From: Sclerotinia nivalis
Taxonomy: Eukaryota; Ascomycota; Leotiomycetes; Helotiales; Sclerotiniaceae
Length of the DNA: 64,000 nucleotides
Direction: 5' to 3'
NCBI GenBank assembly: GCA_029531795.1
Contig: JAPEIS010000007.1
Span: 744,001-808,000 of the forward strand
The first letter of the stretch is position 1; each line of letters opens with the position of its first letter. The position numbers and the translations under genes were made by a program. Below the pieces are notes generated by a model that was not told the DNA's origin, made no database searches, and saw only the letters and a program-made list of their open reading frames with translations. This document shows, in pieces, positions 1 to 14,130 of the stretch.

Positions 1-2379
1 ATATATAATATTAATCATATCAAAATGAATAAAGGAAATCTTCGATCATATACTAATTCAATAGAATTCGTTCGTAGATATATATGATCGGTTTCCTGTT
101 CAGTTTTGAGTAGTGTTATTTTTATATTGAGAATTGAAGAAAGAAAAGATATCGAAAATAAAAAATATTAAGAAGAATTGGTAATGAATTAAATAGCTTT
201 TGTATTATTATATATTTTTGAGTAAAAGGATATTGTAATAATAATTATAAATTAGTTGATATTATATATATATATAAACAAATTTCATTAATTTTGTATA
301 GTATTATAATGGTGTTTTGTTTATATAAATATAATATAGTAGATGATCTATAATTATTCTTATTTAATTTTTGTAATTCTATTGTTAATATTCTGTAGAT
401 TCAGAAGAGAATGGAAGTGTTCGAACTTTTGTTATATGAGGTTTTTGATAAGTTTGTTGATTGTTATATTGATAATTGAAAGGTAGATTATATAAAAGTT
501 CCCTTTTGAATATTTCTGTTGCAATTATATATTTTGTATATCGATATATTTGAGTTTTGTAATGATTCGTTTGTTCTCATCAATTATTAATCTAATTGCT
601 TGTTGATTATTATAGAATATTGATATAGGGTTTTTCATTGTAAAATCGATTTCCTTTAGGAAGTGTAAAGTTGTTATAATTTCTTTTGATATATATTCAA
701 TATTGAATAGTTTAGTTTCAGTTGTTGAAATAGTTATAGTATTCTATTTAGATATTTTTCATATAATTAAATTACCGAAAAGGAATATAATATACTTTTG
801 TGATGATCGATATATATCAGAATCATTTATGAAAGAAGTATTTGAAAAGACAAAAAGTTGTGGTATCTGATCATTGCTGTATTATATTACAAGAAATCTT
901 ATATTCTAGAGATATTCAAAATAGTAATCAACAGCTTTTATATATTCGATCGATAGATTGATCAAATAGTAGTTTAATTGCGAAATAGCGAATGAAATAT
1001 CTGCTTTTATTATGATTACAGTATATAAAATTGATCCTATTTTCTTCTGATACAGTTTGATTATATATATAGAAATCTGATCTGAGTTTTTCCGAAATAC
1101 TATTATAGATAGTGGTGTGTATATTGTTCCATTTGTTGTTTTAAATTTTTTAGCAATCTTTTTAATGTATATATTATAAGCTAACTACAGTTTTTTCTTG
1201 AATCGATTACGAAGAATATATATTCTTAAAAACTATTTTGTGTTTTTAAGATTATATAATTTATATACAGTTTTGATTCTTTTAATGATTTTGATGATAG
1301 TTAATTCATTCTTTTTGTAATATATAATTTGAATATCATTTACAAAAAATAAGATTATAATAATATACTCTAGATTTATATATAAATATAGTTTCTTTTT
1401 ATATTATATCAATTTCAGTTTTTCGAGTATTCGAGTAAAATCCCTGAACTATATTGTTGAAGAATTATAGAGATTATATAAAACTCGATCGATGATAATA
1501 TTTTTGTTAGAGATTTTGTAATCATCAAAAAGATAATATACAATTAAGATATCAGAAAGATTATATAAAGTATTGATAAAAGTATTGATTATATTATATT
1601 GCTTTATTTCGAGATTGTATTTGATAATAATTGTTATTGCAATTTGGAATGATCGATTAATTAATATAATGATATAAGTAATTTCAATAATACTTTTAGC
1701 TTGAAAATCTTTTTGTATTATTAAACAAAAGTAGTAACGAATGATTAAACCTTGATTATTATATTTATATATAAATACTTATTGAAAAAGGATTGGTTTT
1801 ATAAATTCCGATCCGGAATCGCTTTTATATTAGATATTCCTAGTTTCAAAATTATTAATTTCAAGATTGTAATTCTATTTGAATTAATATCTTATTTGAT
1901 ATTCTTTTAATTGATAATAAAAGCGGGATAACTTTAAAACTATAGAAATATAAATTCGAGGGAAAAATATTGTTTGTGATTCATTGATTGTAAACCAGAT
2001 AAATAATAATAATAGTTTTGTTTTAGTTTCAGTAATGATTATATTATAAACTGTTACAAATTGTGAATATTCTTTTATATTATTCATTTCAGATTGAGTA
2101 TATTAAAAGATAGAATAGAAATTGTTAAGGTAGTTTAATTCTAATAAATCTATTTTTTGTATACTAATAGTTTCAATATAAGATCTAGTGTTGAGATTAT
2201 TTCTTTGATGGTATTATTGTATATATAATTACTTTCGGGTATGTATTGATTATTCTAGGATTCGGTTTTGGAAAAGAGGTAATTCCGATTGGTAATCGAA
2301 TGATTGAAACTCAAACAAATTAATCTAAACCCTGAATATTTCAATCTTTATTAAACAAACTTTTTTCGATTCTTTTTCA

Positions 2380-4690
2380 AGATTATAAATCTGTGAATTC
2401 TTTATAAGCCTATTAAGAGATAATATAAAATACAGTAATCTTTCTGATAATTGGATTTCTTTTATAAAGTATTCTAATAGATCATTCCAATATACAGATT
2501 TCCTTTTGGAATATTGTAATTGATTGATTAAAGAAAGTTCTGGGTTACTTTTGTATTCATTACGAAGAATTTCAGTGATACAATTAGTAGGCTCAAACTT
2601 TATATTTTTTATATCAATACGTTCTACAAAATCAGGATTCGAATTATTGTTACGAATATTCCTTTAAACAATACTAATGTCTTTACCCTCGAAATATAGT
2701 TGCTCTTTAATAACAAAATCGGCATTTCCGATCTCTCCAATAAAAAGATCGATCGATACTTGCATATCTCCATTATATATCTTATCGTTATTATCTAAAT
2801 TGTTAAATAAATTGAATGATCCTAGATCGACTTCTGTATTCCCATCATCACTTTCCAGATCTGTATCCATCTCCGAGATTAACTCGTTTGTAGATAATAG
2901 ATCTGAAATACGCTTGATGGATGAATCAAAAGCTTTTCAATCAATATCTATAGATAAGTATATGAAATCATTATAATTATCCTTATATTAAATGATCATT
3001 CTGTTTATTTCTATATGGTTTTGTATATCAAAGATTTTAGCAAATTATTTTAACTTTTCTGTATTGTGAATATCGATTATTTGATTAACAGAATCTATAT
3101 AGTAAATGAAATTTTCGTTGAATATAACATTTCGAATAACAATAATTTTATCGAATTTGGATATCCATATATAATAGATTAATACATCTGGAATATAGTC
3201 TATTAAATATTCAATATATACTTGAAGATTGGTTTTGTATTATATTTTATTAATTCCAGTTTTTCTATTCTTATTCAAAAAGTAGATTCGATATTTATAT
3301 TTGTAGATTCTATTTTAATTGAGATAAAAATCGTTAGATATTTTTTTTACGAATAAAGGATTATCTTTATAAAAATAATTATAAAATCATGTATCAAATA
3401 TTTCATTAGAAGATTTGAAGGATTTAGCCTTCAAAAGATTTATATTATATAAATAGATTATAGTTTATATTACTTTTATCTAGAGTTTATTTGATAAACT
3501 CGCTATAATTCGCATTTTGATTTATTTTATAATTATTTCTTAATCTGTATATTCTAATCCTTTATTGGATTTATATATATAAAAAAAAGATAGTTCAAAT
3601 TCAATACCTTTTTGTTTAATTTATTTCTCGAATAGTATATCTTTTATGATTCTAATGATAAATATATTGTTATCCTATTTGATTCTTACGATTATTAGAT
3701 TGTACTTATAATAAATTCAAATAAAGAAGCTTTGTATAATGAAAAACACTTTATTATAGATCTTTTTGTAAAAAGGATATGAGAAAATCTTGTTATTATA
3801 TATTTCTTTGATTATAAGAAGTTATAATACATCTATATACCCTTTATTGAAATAAAAAAGATTCTATTAGATTTTATAAAATGATCGAAACGATTAACGA
3901 TTACTTGATGTGTAAAAGATGATTTGTTTTGTATATATACGAATATAATCTATATATTCAATACAAATAATACTTTTTATCTTGATATTTCTTATTACAA
4001 ATATCAAATATTCGAATGTTTTCTTTTCTAGATGTTTTAAATATTTATATTACAGTTCATTTGTATCTTCCCTTGAAAAAGATAGATTATAAAATCGATA
4101 GAATATTTTTTTAATTTTATAATTTATAATTGAATATATCAAAGAAGAATTGTTTACAGAAATAAATAAAAGAATATTTGAATAAATAGAAAGTGATTTG
4201 TATTCTAGAAATATAAAATTTTCAATACAAATATATTGAATAACTACAATGCTATTTGATAAATCCCTTTTTCGGAAAATACAATTATATTTAGAATAAT
4301 ATATACCAACTTTCAATAATCGAATCTCCGAGATAATATTGATATAGAAACTAGGGATAAATATTATATTGTTCAGAACGAGATCATTATTAGAATGATC
4401 CTCTTTTATAATAATACCTTTAAATGTATAAATACTATAATCTAGAATTTGGAAGGATATTATACCTATTTCTACAAAATCATTTAAATCAGATAATATA
4501 TATCAATTATTATCAAGAAGAAAGATATCGTTTACAATATATATAATACTATAATTATTAAATAGAATACTATTAAAAAGATAATGAATTCTTATAACGA
4601 TAAAGTAAATCTCTATTCGATCAATTCGAATATCAAGGATAATAATATTGAATATATATTCAAAAGGATTTATATTGGATTTCATCCATC
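2380..4690 (-). pseudogene. Remnant of copia pol (GAG-pre-integrase, integrase, start of reverse transcriptase)
   Basis: Minus-strand translation at 4685-4503 holds a protease/GAG-pre-integrase-like region ending NDIFLLDN. The stretch 4316-4050 has LKVGIYYSKYNC and IVVIQYICIENFIFLEYK, typical of copia GAG-pre-integrase. Between about 3900 and 3400 an integrase-like stretch reads KMRIIASLSN after a degraded EKGIEFE-type motif. A 68-codon open stretch at 2870-2664 is rich in Asp, Glu and Asn, as is the linker between integrase and reverse transcriptase. Many stops, TAA and TAG in place of expected Trp and Gln codons, agree with RIP. Nothing here is likely to make protein. Confidence 0.55.
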
Positions 4691-5202
4691 CTTTTTTAAT
4701 TCATTCAAAATATATATACTTTCAAGATTATAAGTTTGCTCGATCTCTTATTGTTTTGAGATCGGAATCGATATAAAATCGTTTGGATATCGGATTTGTT
4801 TTGTTAATGAATATTAGTTCTATAATTCGATAATTACTTGTAGGATATTGATATTCAAAACCATTCTTTTATTCGGTTTTCGTTTTGTAAGAACAATTCT
4901 AGATTCTATTAATATTCTAATTGTTTCTAGAGTTGGATTCCTTTTTATTTTATTTTTATTTTTTATCATCTTGAAAAGAATTAAGAATAGAATATATACC
5001 TTCTTTGGCTTTAGAAGTGATCGAATTCTAGAAGATTAATTCTTCAAAGATATCATCGAGTTGTTTGAATAAAAGATTTGATACATCTGCAAAATATCTA
5101 CAAAGACAACGACAGGGTATTTAGCTAATTTGGCTAATATACGCTAATCGGGACAATAGCGGGACAATAGGTTCAAAGCTTCGACAATAGTATGACAATA
5201 GC

Positions 5203-5410
5203 GATAATATAATTTTATGTATGAATAAAATCAGGATAATAGTGATAATATAATTTTATATATGAATAAAATCAGAATAATAGTGATAATATAATTTTAT
5301 ATATGAATAAAATTAGAATAATAGTGATAATATAATTTTATATATAAATAAAATTAGAATAATAGTGATAATATAATCTTATATATGAATAAAATCAGAA
5401 TAATAATAAT
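5203..5410. repeat. 41-bp minisatellite, five copies
   Basis: Units start at 5203, 5244, 5285, 5326 and 5367, exactly 41 bp apart. Each begins GATAATATAATTTTAT and ends in ATCAGRATAATAGT-type sequence. A sixth, degenerate copy follows at 5408. Differences between units are mostly C/T and G/A. Non-coding. Confidence 0.9.
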
Positions 5411-5429
5411 AATATAATAATTTTATATT

Positions 5430-5830
5430 TATTTATTTTTATTATTTTTATTATTTTTATTATTTTTATTAGTTTTATTTTTATTTTTATTATTTTTATT
5501 GATTTTTATTTTATTTAATATTATAAACGCAGATAATAAAATAATAAATATAATTTAATTAATAAGATATAGTTCAAAAGCTATAATATAGATTTCGTAA
5601 TACAAAATTATATAAAGGTTTTCAAATAAACTAAGCCTATTCAGACTCTAGCTTCTTTATTATCTTTACTATTCTTATTATTCTTATTATTCTTATTATT
5701 TTTATTATTCTTATTATTCTTACTATTCTTACTATCTTTATTATCCTTATTCTTATTATCTTTATCATTCTTATTATTCTGATCTTATAATATTTAAATC
5801 ATTATTATCATTTTTATCATTCTTGATATT
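5430..5830. repeat. Low-complexity TTATT-rich tracts
   Basis: Two simple-sequence blocks: TTTTTATTA-type runs at about 5430-5520 and TTCTTATTA-type runs at about 5655-5830. They lie between the two minisatellites inside the inverted-repeat element. No coding signal. Confidence 0.8.
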
Positions 5831-6042
5831 ATCAAATAATAACAAATTTATAGTTCAATGGTAAAGTCTTTGATTTGAATTTAAAAAAAAATTCATTATA
5901 TTTAATAATTAATATAACGATTAATATAATAATTAATATAATGATTAATATAATAATTACTATAATAATTAATATAATAAAATAATTGATATTAAATATA
6001 ATTGATATTCTTTTTTTTTAATAAAACTTTCGGGACAATATC

Positions 6043-6162
6043 GGGACAACAGATTTATATGGTGTGATAACAGGGACAATGGACTTATATAGTAGGATAA
6101 CAGAGACAATAGATTTATATAATATAATAACAAGAACAATAAACTTATATAATAGAACAATA
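6043..6162. repeat. 30-bp minisatellite, four copies
   Basis: Units start at 6043, 6073, 6103 and 6133, exactly 30 bp apart, with consensus GGGACAATRGAYTTATATAG plus TAGGATAACA. The GGGACAATAG core also occurs at 5150-5170, near the other end of the same inverted-repeat element. Confidence 0.85.
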
Positions 6163-7296
6163 GTAACAAAAAAATCGATCTACGATTTTTAAGACAAATA
6201 GAATAATAAGGACAATAGCCAACTATTATCACTAATAGAGTTTCAAATATTTTGCAGATGTACTTCGAGTTGGTTGTTTATCTCGATCTGCATTATCATA
6301 GTATTTGCCCAGATTGAGAGTATCCTAATATCAATTGTTTATAGAAAAATATTAATGATGATTTTATTCTATACTTTTGTGATCTTATATATCTGAGTTT
6401 TGATGAAAACGATTATCCAATCCCTATACCATTTGACAAAGTCGGTTTTGCTGAACGATATTTGTACTAGAATAGATCGATATTCGTAGAGAATTACAAG
6501 TTTAGCAGAAATTATTATTAATATAAACTTTTATTTGAATGAAAGGATGATTATTTTGAAAAGAAAAATTGTTATATTCTTATTGAGAATAGATAACTTT
6601 ATAAGATATATTTGATCAATAGATAATTCAATCCATTTATAGATATCTTGAAAAGCTTTATGATTCTATATATATTCTTATTATCGATATTGATATTTTA
6701 TTTGAAAAGCATTGAGTTCTATAAATATATTTTGGAAAGTAATTGGGAATAAAATAATGAATCTAAATGAAACAAGTTTTGATATATAATCATCAGAATC
6801 ATTCATTCTAATATCTTCATTTGGATTCTTTTTTGTTTGGATTGTTATAAGGTATTCCAAGAATTCCTTTTGATACTGAGTTTGATTAATTCAATTGTAT
6901 TTCGTTTAAAGATCGATAACGAAAAAAAGAATAAAAGATTTAATTAATAATTAATCAATCTGAATACGAATTGGTTCATCTGCTAGATCTGAATTTGGAA
7001 TAATAATACTTGAAATAGAATCGAATAGATCAATATCTGAATTGATTTGTTTTCAGATTCCTTAAATCAAGCATTTGTTTTTCAAACGAAAATATTATTC
7101 TAATTATTGAGTACAAATAATAAGAATAAAAGAATCATTTTGATTTTTTGTTATATTGAAAAAAAGACAATTGAGAAAATTCGAATATTTGAATTTATAA
7201 AGAAGATAAGATTGAAATGAAAAAAAATGATCTTTTATAAGCTGAATAATTGTCAGATAGAAGTTTGAATAGATTAAGAGTTATTGGGCTTATAAT

Positions 7297-7693
7297 TATT
7301 ACGAGATAATATAATTACAAAATATATTGAAGAAATCAAAAAGAAGATAATTTTATTGAAATGATAAAATTAAATATCTAATTGAATAAAAATTTGTTGA
7401 ATGATTTGCTCTTGATTCTATTCATCGAGGATTGTATATATAGACTAGATCCTCGTTATCTAGTTATCGAAATACATTATTGAAGTATAATTTCTAATGA
7501 TATTATATCAGGATCAGCTTGATTAATCGTAAGGATAATCAAGGAATTAGAATAGCCTGAATGCGAATGATATAAGAAAACATACAATGATCGTACGATA
7601 TAAATGATATAGGAAAGAGTATAATGATCATACGATAATATATTGATCATAGATCATTACATGTGATTAGGTAACATGTGATTACCCGTGACA
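7297..7693 (-). repeat. LTR of element E (397 bp, minus orientation)
   Basis: On the minus strand it begins TGTCACGGGTAATC and ends TCTCGTAATA, a mutated form of the inverted terminus CTCGTGACA. It aligns along its length with the solo LTR at 25296-25679 in the opposite orientation, including the shared TCTATATATACRAYCCTCGAT block, a likely promoter, and an AATAAA. Flanking pentamers (ATAAT left, GATAG right) do not match, so this is the end of a larger element and not a solo LTR. Confidence 0.8.
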
Positions 7694-10600
7694 GATAGCT
7701 TTTTGTTTCTCTATCATTTTTTAATTTATGGTTTCCAAATCCGGTCTTTTGTATTAATAGATATTAAAGTTCTTGTTTATTTATTTATTAACATTCGTTT
7801 TATATATTAATTTTTTCGATGTATTAATGTCTTTATCATTCTTTTGAACAATCCTATCCCTGTTCAAGGATATAATGGTCGACAAGGTATCACTATTATC
7901 TATTCTATTCGTTTAACATTTCAGTTAAACAATAGAATCTTTCTTCAAACTTTTTTCCTATTAATTGAAATGAGAAAAGATATCATTATCGGAGATCTAT
8001 AATTCAAAGCTTATAATGTAATACTCCGATCGTTCAATCATCAATTGATATAGCCAAAAGATTTACTATCAATCCTATGCTTTTCAAGGGACGTTATCAT
8101 TTCCAGAAAGTCTTTTTCAACCTTCAAATCATTATCCAACCCCGAAGTCGAAGAAGATATACAATATCGTAATGCCTTCTTCGAAATCGATTATATAGAA
8201 TCCTTGCTTTTATTAGCTAGGTTTATTATTAAGTATAAATAAGATATATATATTAACCTCTAATAAATGAAAAAGGAATTCAAAGAAAACTCGTTTACAG
8301 AACAATTTTTGCTTCCCTTCGAGGACATCAAAAGTCATAATTTGTTCCCTTCTGCAAAAACCAAACCGATTAATCGTTTTGTTTTTCTAAATAAGCTATT
8401 CTCTGAATATTATTAATCAAACTATTTATCCCAGATTACTATCGATATCATTGCAATCTCTACCGAAACTTTCAAAATACATAATCATTATTGCAATAAT
8501 ATCATTTTTTCCATTAGCATTTACGAAATCAATACAGTACTAAAAGATCGAATAAAAAATACTAACGATAAAAAACTTCAAGAATTACTTCAAAGAGTTT
8601 TTCCAATATATCACGAATATCTTGAAATCTTTTCAAAAAAGGAATCCGATAAATTACCTCAATATATAGTATACAATTATAAAATCGAAATTCTATTAAA
8701 TACTCAATTTAGAATTAACTCTATTTATAATATATTCTTAGAAGAACTTTTAATTATTAAAGAATATCTTATCGATAATCTAAAAAAGGAATTTATTAAA
8801 ATTAACTCCTCTTTATTCATAATATCAATACTCTTTATTTCCAAACCAAATGATAACTTATATTTCTATATCGATTTTTGACGATTTAATACTATTATCA
8901 AAAAAGACAAATACCCTATATTATTAATCGATGAAACTTTAATATATATTTCAAAATCTAAAATATTCATGAAATTAGATATTCAATAAACATTCCATCG
9001 AATTCGTATACATCCCGACTCCAAAGACTTAATCACATTCCAAACCCGATACAAAACTTATAAATATAAAGTCTTGTTTTTCGGATTAACAAATAATCCT
9101 ATTATTTATCAATACTATATGAATGATATCCTTTTCGATCTTTTGAATATAACCTGTATAACTTATCTAAACGATATCTTGATCTACTTTGAGAACAAAA
9201 CAGAATACAAAATATATATATTACAAATTCTTGATCGCCTCTGTAAAACCGGATTACAGATCAACATCAATAAATATAAATTCAATATCAAAAAAACCAA
9301 ATACCTTGGTTTTATTATCTTTACAGAAGGAATAGAAATAAATCCAAAAAAGATTGAAATTATTAAAAAATAAAAAGTTCCTATAAATATTAAAGAAGTA
9401 TAATCCTTTTTAAAATTTTGTAACTTTTATAAATGTTTTATTCAAGACTTCGAACGAATTGTCTGTTCGCTTATCAATCTTACAAAGAAAGACTTTCTAT
9501 ATATATAGAATAGTAATTATATTGTTGCCTTCAATTGCTTTAAGAAGATAATACTCCAAATCTTTATCCTGAAGCACTATCAATCATATCTATAAATCAT
9601 GATCGAAACCAATGCTTTAGATAGTATTGTTGAAGGAGTGCTTTTTCAATTATATAATGATAATCAATAGCATTCTATTGCTTTCTTTATCAAAATAATG
9701 TTCCCAGCTGAAATGAATTACATAATATTCGATAAAGAGATGCTTGCTATTATCAAAGCTTTCAAAACTTGAAGAATAGAATTCACAGGGTCCTTTCATC
9801 ATATAAAGGTTATAATAGATTATAAAGCTTTAGAATACTTTATAACAAAAAAAATGTTAAATCAGTAGCAAACGGGATGGTCTGAAATCCTAGCAAACTT
9901 CTGGTTCGAAATATCTTACCAAACAGAAATAAACAATACCGCAGCGGATGCATTGAGCTATTGCAATTAAGAAATGAAGATCCAAGAGATACTATATTCC
10001 GAATAATATATTCAAACCTTATTTTCATCAGAAATTCTTGACAAAAAGATATTAAACGAATTCAGTATAAAGGGAAAAAAAGTAATTATAATTCTAATTA
10101 TTGAGATAAAGAAATTTAATCTAGTAGATTACATTCTACAAACTAATCGTATACATTCATCAATATAATTGAAACATGATTTGGCAGCTAATTTGAAAAA
10201 AGGATATTCAATACACAATGGTTTATTACTCTATAAAGATCGATTAATTATATCTAATATAAATGGTCTTTGTATAAATCTTATAAAGAAAATCTATACT
10301 TAGATTTCTTCAATTCATTTTAGCAAAATCAAAACGAAGTTGATTATAAAGAAACAGTATTTTTGAAAAAGAATAATCGATTATATCGATTAGTATATCG
10401 ATAATTATACCACTTGCTACAACTATTATATTCCCAAAGATCGAACGCTTGGGTTTTTATACTTTTTGTTTATCCTTGTCAGATTATAAATAGATATATC
10501 TATAGATTTCAAATCATTTCTAAAGAATAAATATAGATACAATAATGTTTTTATAATTATCGATAGATTATCGAAATAATCAATATATATTCCTTGTTAT

Positions 10601-11029
10601 TATACTACAACTACCCAAAAAATGATTTTAATATATCTGAATTACATTTATTATTGGAAAGATACATCAATTATTATCACATCTAATAAAGATCCACAAT
10701 TCATATCCAGTTTTTGAAACGAATTTATATGAATTCTAAATATCAAATTAAAGCTATTTATAATTTATCATTTTCAAACAAATAGATAGATCGAAATCAT
10801 AAATCAGTATTTAGATCAACGTTTCCGATTATATATTAATTATTATCAAGATAATTGATCAGAACTTTTGTATATAATAAACTATATATAACTTATTATA
10901 CTTTATAAAAACTTAGGAATATCCCTTTTCGAATTCCAAAACGGATACTCCTCAATTACTTCCTTCGATTGGGATAGATCTCCTTCCAATACCTCTTATA
11001 CAACTACAGAAAAATTGAATTATACTAAT
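7694..11029 (+). mobile_element. Gypsy copy A1, segment 1 (gag end to integrase)
   Basis: This + strand segment is homologous to inverted copy A2. The block after 7694 (ATAGCTTTTTG, then TTTATGGTTT) corresponds to the complement of about 22890-22820, and the pol fragments are colinear. The left side is cut by element E at 7693. The right side ends at the CTAAT target site of copia element D (11025-11029). Segment 2 resumes at 16815. The order protease-like region, reverse transcriptase, RNase H, integrase marks it as Ty3/gypsy. Confidence 0.8.
8270..10950 (+). pseudogene. Gypsy pol of copy A1: RT, RNase H and integrase remnants
   Basis: The reverse-transcriptase region runs from about 8700 to 9372. 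It keeps KLDI, FFGLTN and YLNDILIY (about 9164-9187), where the catalytic Y-x-DD motif has Asp to Asn, a G-to-A change. RNase H follows at about 9600-9960 with NYIIFDKEMLAI and AADALS. Integrase lies at about 10440-10720 with IDRLSK and NYIYYWK. Stops and frame breaks occur throughout, so it is inactive. The longest uninterrupted piece is 99 codons at 9074-9373. Confidence 0.75.
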
Positions 11030-11236
11030 TGTTGATATCGAAATGGTAAGGTTCAAAGTGTAAAATACTTTAGTCTATTTGATAAAACTTGATTCTTAAT
11101 TGTCATTATCTATATTGAAAGAACAAACTTCTTAAATACATATTGAAGGAATTCGTACGGTCCCTTATGATTATATAATCTAATACGATTATATAATTTA
11201 ATTACAATTTATAATTATATGATTGTGATCCCGATA
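11030..11236 (-). repeat. 3' LTR of element D (207 bp)
   Basis: Aligns end to end with 16608-16814. Both share AAAGTGTAAAATACTTTAGT and the TATTGAAGGA region. Read on + it starts TGTTGATATCG and ends GATCCCGATA. The CTAAT duplication lies immediately to its left. Confidence 0.9.
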
Positions 11237-11989
11237 TTGACAACTTCTCTAAAAAATCATATGATCCGAATTCCTTCAATTCCTCAATCCTTTTTTTTAT
11301 TTTTATTTCGTCTTTTTGATAATAATCTTGTTTGTATCGATTAATTCCTTTAATGCTTAATAGGATTTATCTTTAATTATAGTATCAACAAGATTCGATT
11401 CTTTATCGATCTATTTGATTTCAATGATTTCTCTTTGTTTATAGAATTATCATAACGAAAGAATATCGATCACAAATCTTTTCTCTATAATAAAGCTTAG
11501 TTTAATGAATAATTCAAATAGTAAATTAGAATTGATATATATAGAAAAAGGGATCTGTTTTTCTAATTGAATAATAACATTAATAATGCTTTTGATTGCA
11601 ATCTCTATATTAAAGTTTAGAACTAATCCGTATAATTCAGATACTAAAATGCTTCTTGTTATTCTTTTGCATTTAATAAAGGATCAATAAACAATATTGA
11701 TATTGTTATCCTTATCTATTAGATAAATCATATATTCAATCTGAGATAATATATTTACATTATTAACAAAGGATGTATCTATAAAAACAACTACTCTCAT
11801 ATTACTTAAATCAAATAGTACAAAAATGAATCCTTTTGATGGGTTTTCTATTTGTTATTTAATAATTTTGTTGAACTTCTTGGTATCATTTTGTTTCGGA
11901 TTAATTATCTGGACAATGATTGAAAGATAATAAAAAGTTTCTAATTAACAAACAATAATTATATATATTCCTCGAATATATTAAATAAT

Positions 11990-14130
11990 ATACTAATCTT
12001 TGAAGGTAACATTTGTATAGATTTTGTCTTTTGTTTCTTTCAAATCTGAGTTTTCTGATATAATTAACTTTAGATTATTATATTGTTTCTTTTGATTAAA
12101 ATAAAACTTATCGTCTTTCAAAGAGATTATACTTCTATTAAATTTGAAAAGTATATCTTCTAATAAATACTTTCGTTCTTTTGTTATAAAATTCACCTTT
12201 TCTAATTATTTTTATTCTAGTTTTACAAATTCTTTATTGATTACAATAAATATATCATCAATTTGTAATTCTACAATACTAAAATCCTTTTTATTTATAT
12301 ATAATAAACAAGGATTAAAGATTAATTATATCATTCCTAGCTTTTCTTGATAATGATTATGATATATTCCAAATCAATGGTTTCCGATTTTAGGGATGCC
12401 GTATAATAATTTGACAATATATCATAATACTCTTTTTGATAATTTGAATTCTATTAAAAATTAGATATAGAATATTCTATTCAAATTTGTAATTGATTAT
12501 ATATATACTTATATAATATTTCGTAAAAGAATATCAGTTTTCATACTCTTTTTCAATATTATTATAAATATTATAATAATACATTATTTGGCTTTCTGAA
12601 GTATAAATGATTATATTAAAATATTAATTTTTCCTTTATTATAATATACTTGAATCATTAATTTTAATTTTGGGAATGCTTTTTCTGTACCCTTATACTT
12701 CATTTCATTAACAAATCATAATCTGAAGATCTTTATTCCTTTAGAAATATCACTTTCTTTAACTTTCTCGAAAACTCTACTTTCCATAAACCCATCAAGT
12801 TCTTTTTGATATAATTCGATATATCAAAAAAATGAATCTTCATTTTCAACGAATATTTTATCAAATAGATCTAGAAATTCTTCTTCTTTTATTTTTTAAA
12901 GAAATATTATAATTTGGAATAATGGTTTTTCGTTTGTTTTGATTTTATCATCGGAATTGATCAAATTAATTATATTGATTATATTAACCAAATTGCTCTT
13001 TATTTTCTTTCGAAATTGGATTTTTAATTGTTCTTTTAATAGTAGTGTTTTAGATTGTAATATTAATATTATTGGAGATATAAATTGCAGGGGAGTTTCT
13101 ATTATAATGGTATCGTTGTTGTTGTTATTATCAATTTCCTTATTGTTATTATTATCGATTTCTTTATTGTTGATTTTTTCTGATTCTTTTGATTCTGATT
13201 TAGTATAAAATGATTATATAATAGTAGATTTGAATCTTATTGATCTATTTGGAAATTGAATTGAGCATTTTTCTTCTTTTATAGTTAATAATTTATAAAA
13301 TCCAATTTATTTTTCAAATCGATTGCTTTTTTTATCTTCTTTTTATATTAAAACATTAAAATTGATAAATAATATATAAACTTTTAAAGTAGAAAATCTA
13401 TTTTGTTGTTTTAATATTTTTTATACTTGATATTCTATTTGAATCTTTTGTACTTCTTTTATAACTTTCCGAATAGTATTAGTATATTGAATAATGGTTT
13501 CAATTGGTAAATTGATTTCATTCATTTAAAGGTAAACATTGAATATTAATAAAATAAATATGATTTTATCAAATCCTATTATATTATTTACAACTTTGAT
13601 AATCATCTGGAGCAATATTGTATTCATAGATTCTATATCTTTGAATTCTTGATTCAATATAATATAAACTCTTCGAAATAGATAATAATAGTATTCTATT
13701 ATACTAATAGAATTGTATACTTTTATAGATATATCCTTTGTAGTGATAACCATTACATTTATATATTGTATAAATTCTTTTATAACGAAGTTCTTTTTTA
13801 TATTATAGATAATATATTCAGATAGTTCAATATACACATCAATCCAGTACTCTTTAATTTTATTCTATATATATTTTGCAAAAATATTTTCTAGTTATTG
13901 AACTATTTGATGACAAATTGTTTCGTTTATTATATAAAAAAAAGATTTCCTATTGATATATATAATATCAATCATAATAGAATAATTGAATTCAATATCT
14001 TCAGATAATATAAACTTGAATCTTCCGGATGATTTCCTATATTTTTGATAATGTTCACAATATTTGATAAAATGCTTGATAATATTATAATCTTCTTTAT
14101 AGCTTACTCGTTGTAGAAGAATAATCAAAT
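11990..14130 (-). pseudogene. Copia pol of element D: integrase and RT/RNase H remnants
   Basis: Minus strand 14128-13895 holds CEHYQKYRKSSGRFKF followed by EDIEFNYSIMIDIIYI, which matches the zinc-binding/core junction of fungal copia integrases. An integrase continuation is at 13837-13526. A fragment at 12196-11993 (KDDKFYFNQKKQYNNLKLI) resembles the reverse-transcriptase/RNase H part further downstream. Frame breaks separate the pieces. Confidence 0.65.

Larger units (their letters stand above)
5084..6260. mobile_element. Non-autonomous inverted-repeat element with TA duplication, 1177 bp
   Basis: The left end, after a TA at 5082-5083, reads CATCTGCAAAATATCTAC. The right end is its inverse, ATATTTTGCAGATG, followed by TA at 6261-6262. 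The first 14 bases match perfectly. A TA duplication plus short terminal inverted repeats is what Tc1/mariner-type elements leave. There is no transposase; the interior is two minisatellites, low-complexity AT/TTATT tracts and copies of a GGGACAATAG motif near both ends. It sits inside copia element E. It could instead be a chance pairing of two short inverted repeats, but the TA flanks and the repeat-filled interior argue for a real unit. Confidence 0.6.
1..7693 (-). mobile_element. Element E: decayed Ty1/copia LTR retrotransposon, 3' part outside the window
   Basis: Read on the minus strand, a 397-bp LTR at 7297-7693 is followed by about 7 kb of AT-rich, stop-riddled sequence. Fragments appear in copia order: a GAG-pre-integrase-like stretch (about 4685-4050), integrase core remnants (about 3900-3400), an acidic linker (2870-2664) and the start of a reverse-transcriptase region (about 2660 downwards). 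Integrase before reverse transcriptase is the Ty1/copia arrangement. The element runs off the left edge, so its 3' LTR and target duplication cannot be seen. It lies against gypsy copy A1, whose sequence starts at 7694, so it probably inserted into A1. An inverted-repeat element interrupts it at 5084-6260. Assigning the LTR to this interior is an inference from position and orientation. Confidence 0.7.

Noticed and set aside
5845..5890. A tRNA-like stretch (TAGTTCAATGGTAAAGTCTTTG) inside the inverted-repeat element
   Set aside because: It resembles a D-arm, but there is no matching T-arm or acceptor stem; the following sequence is simple AT repeat.
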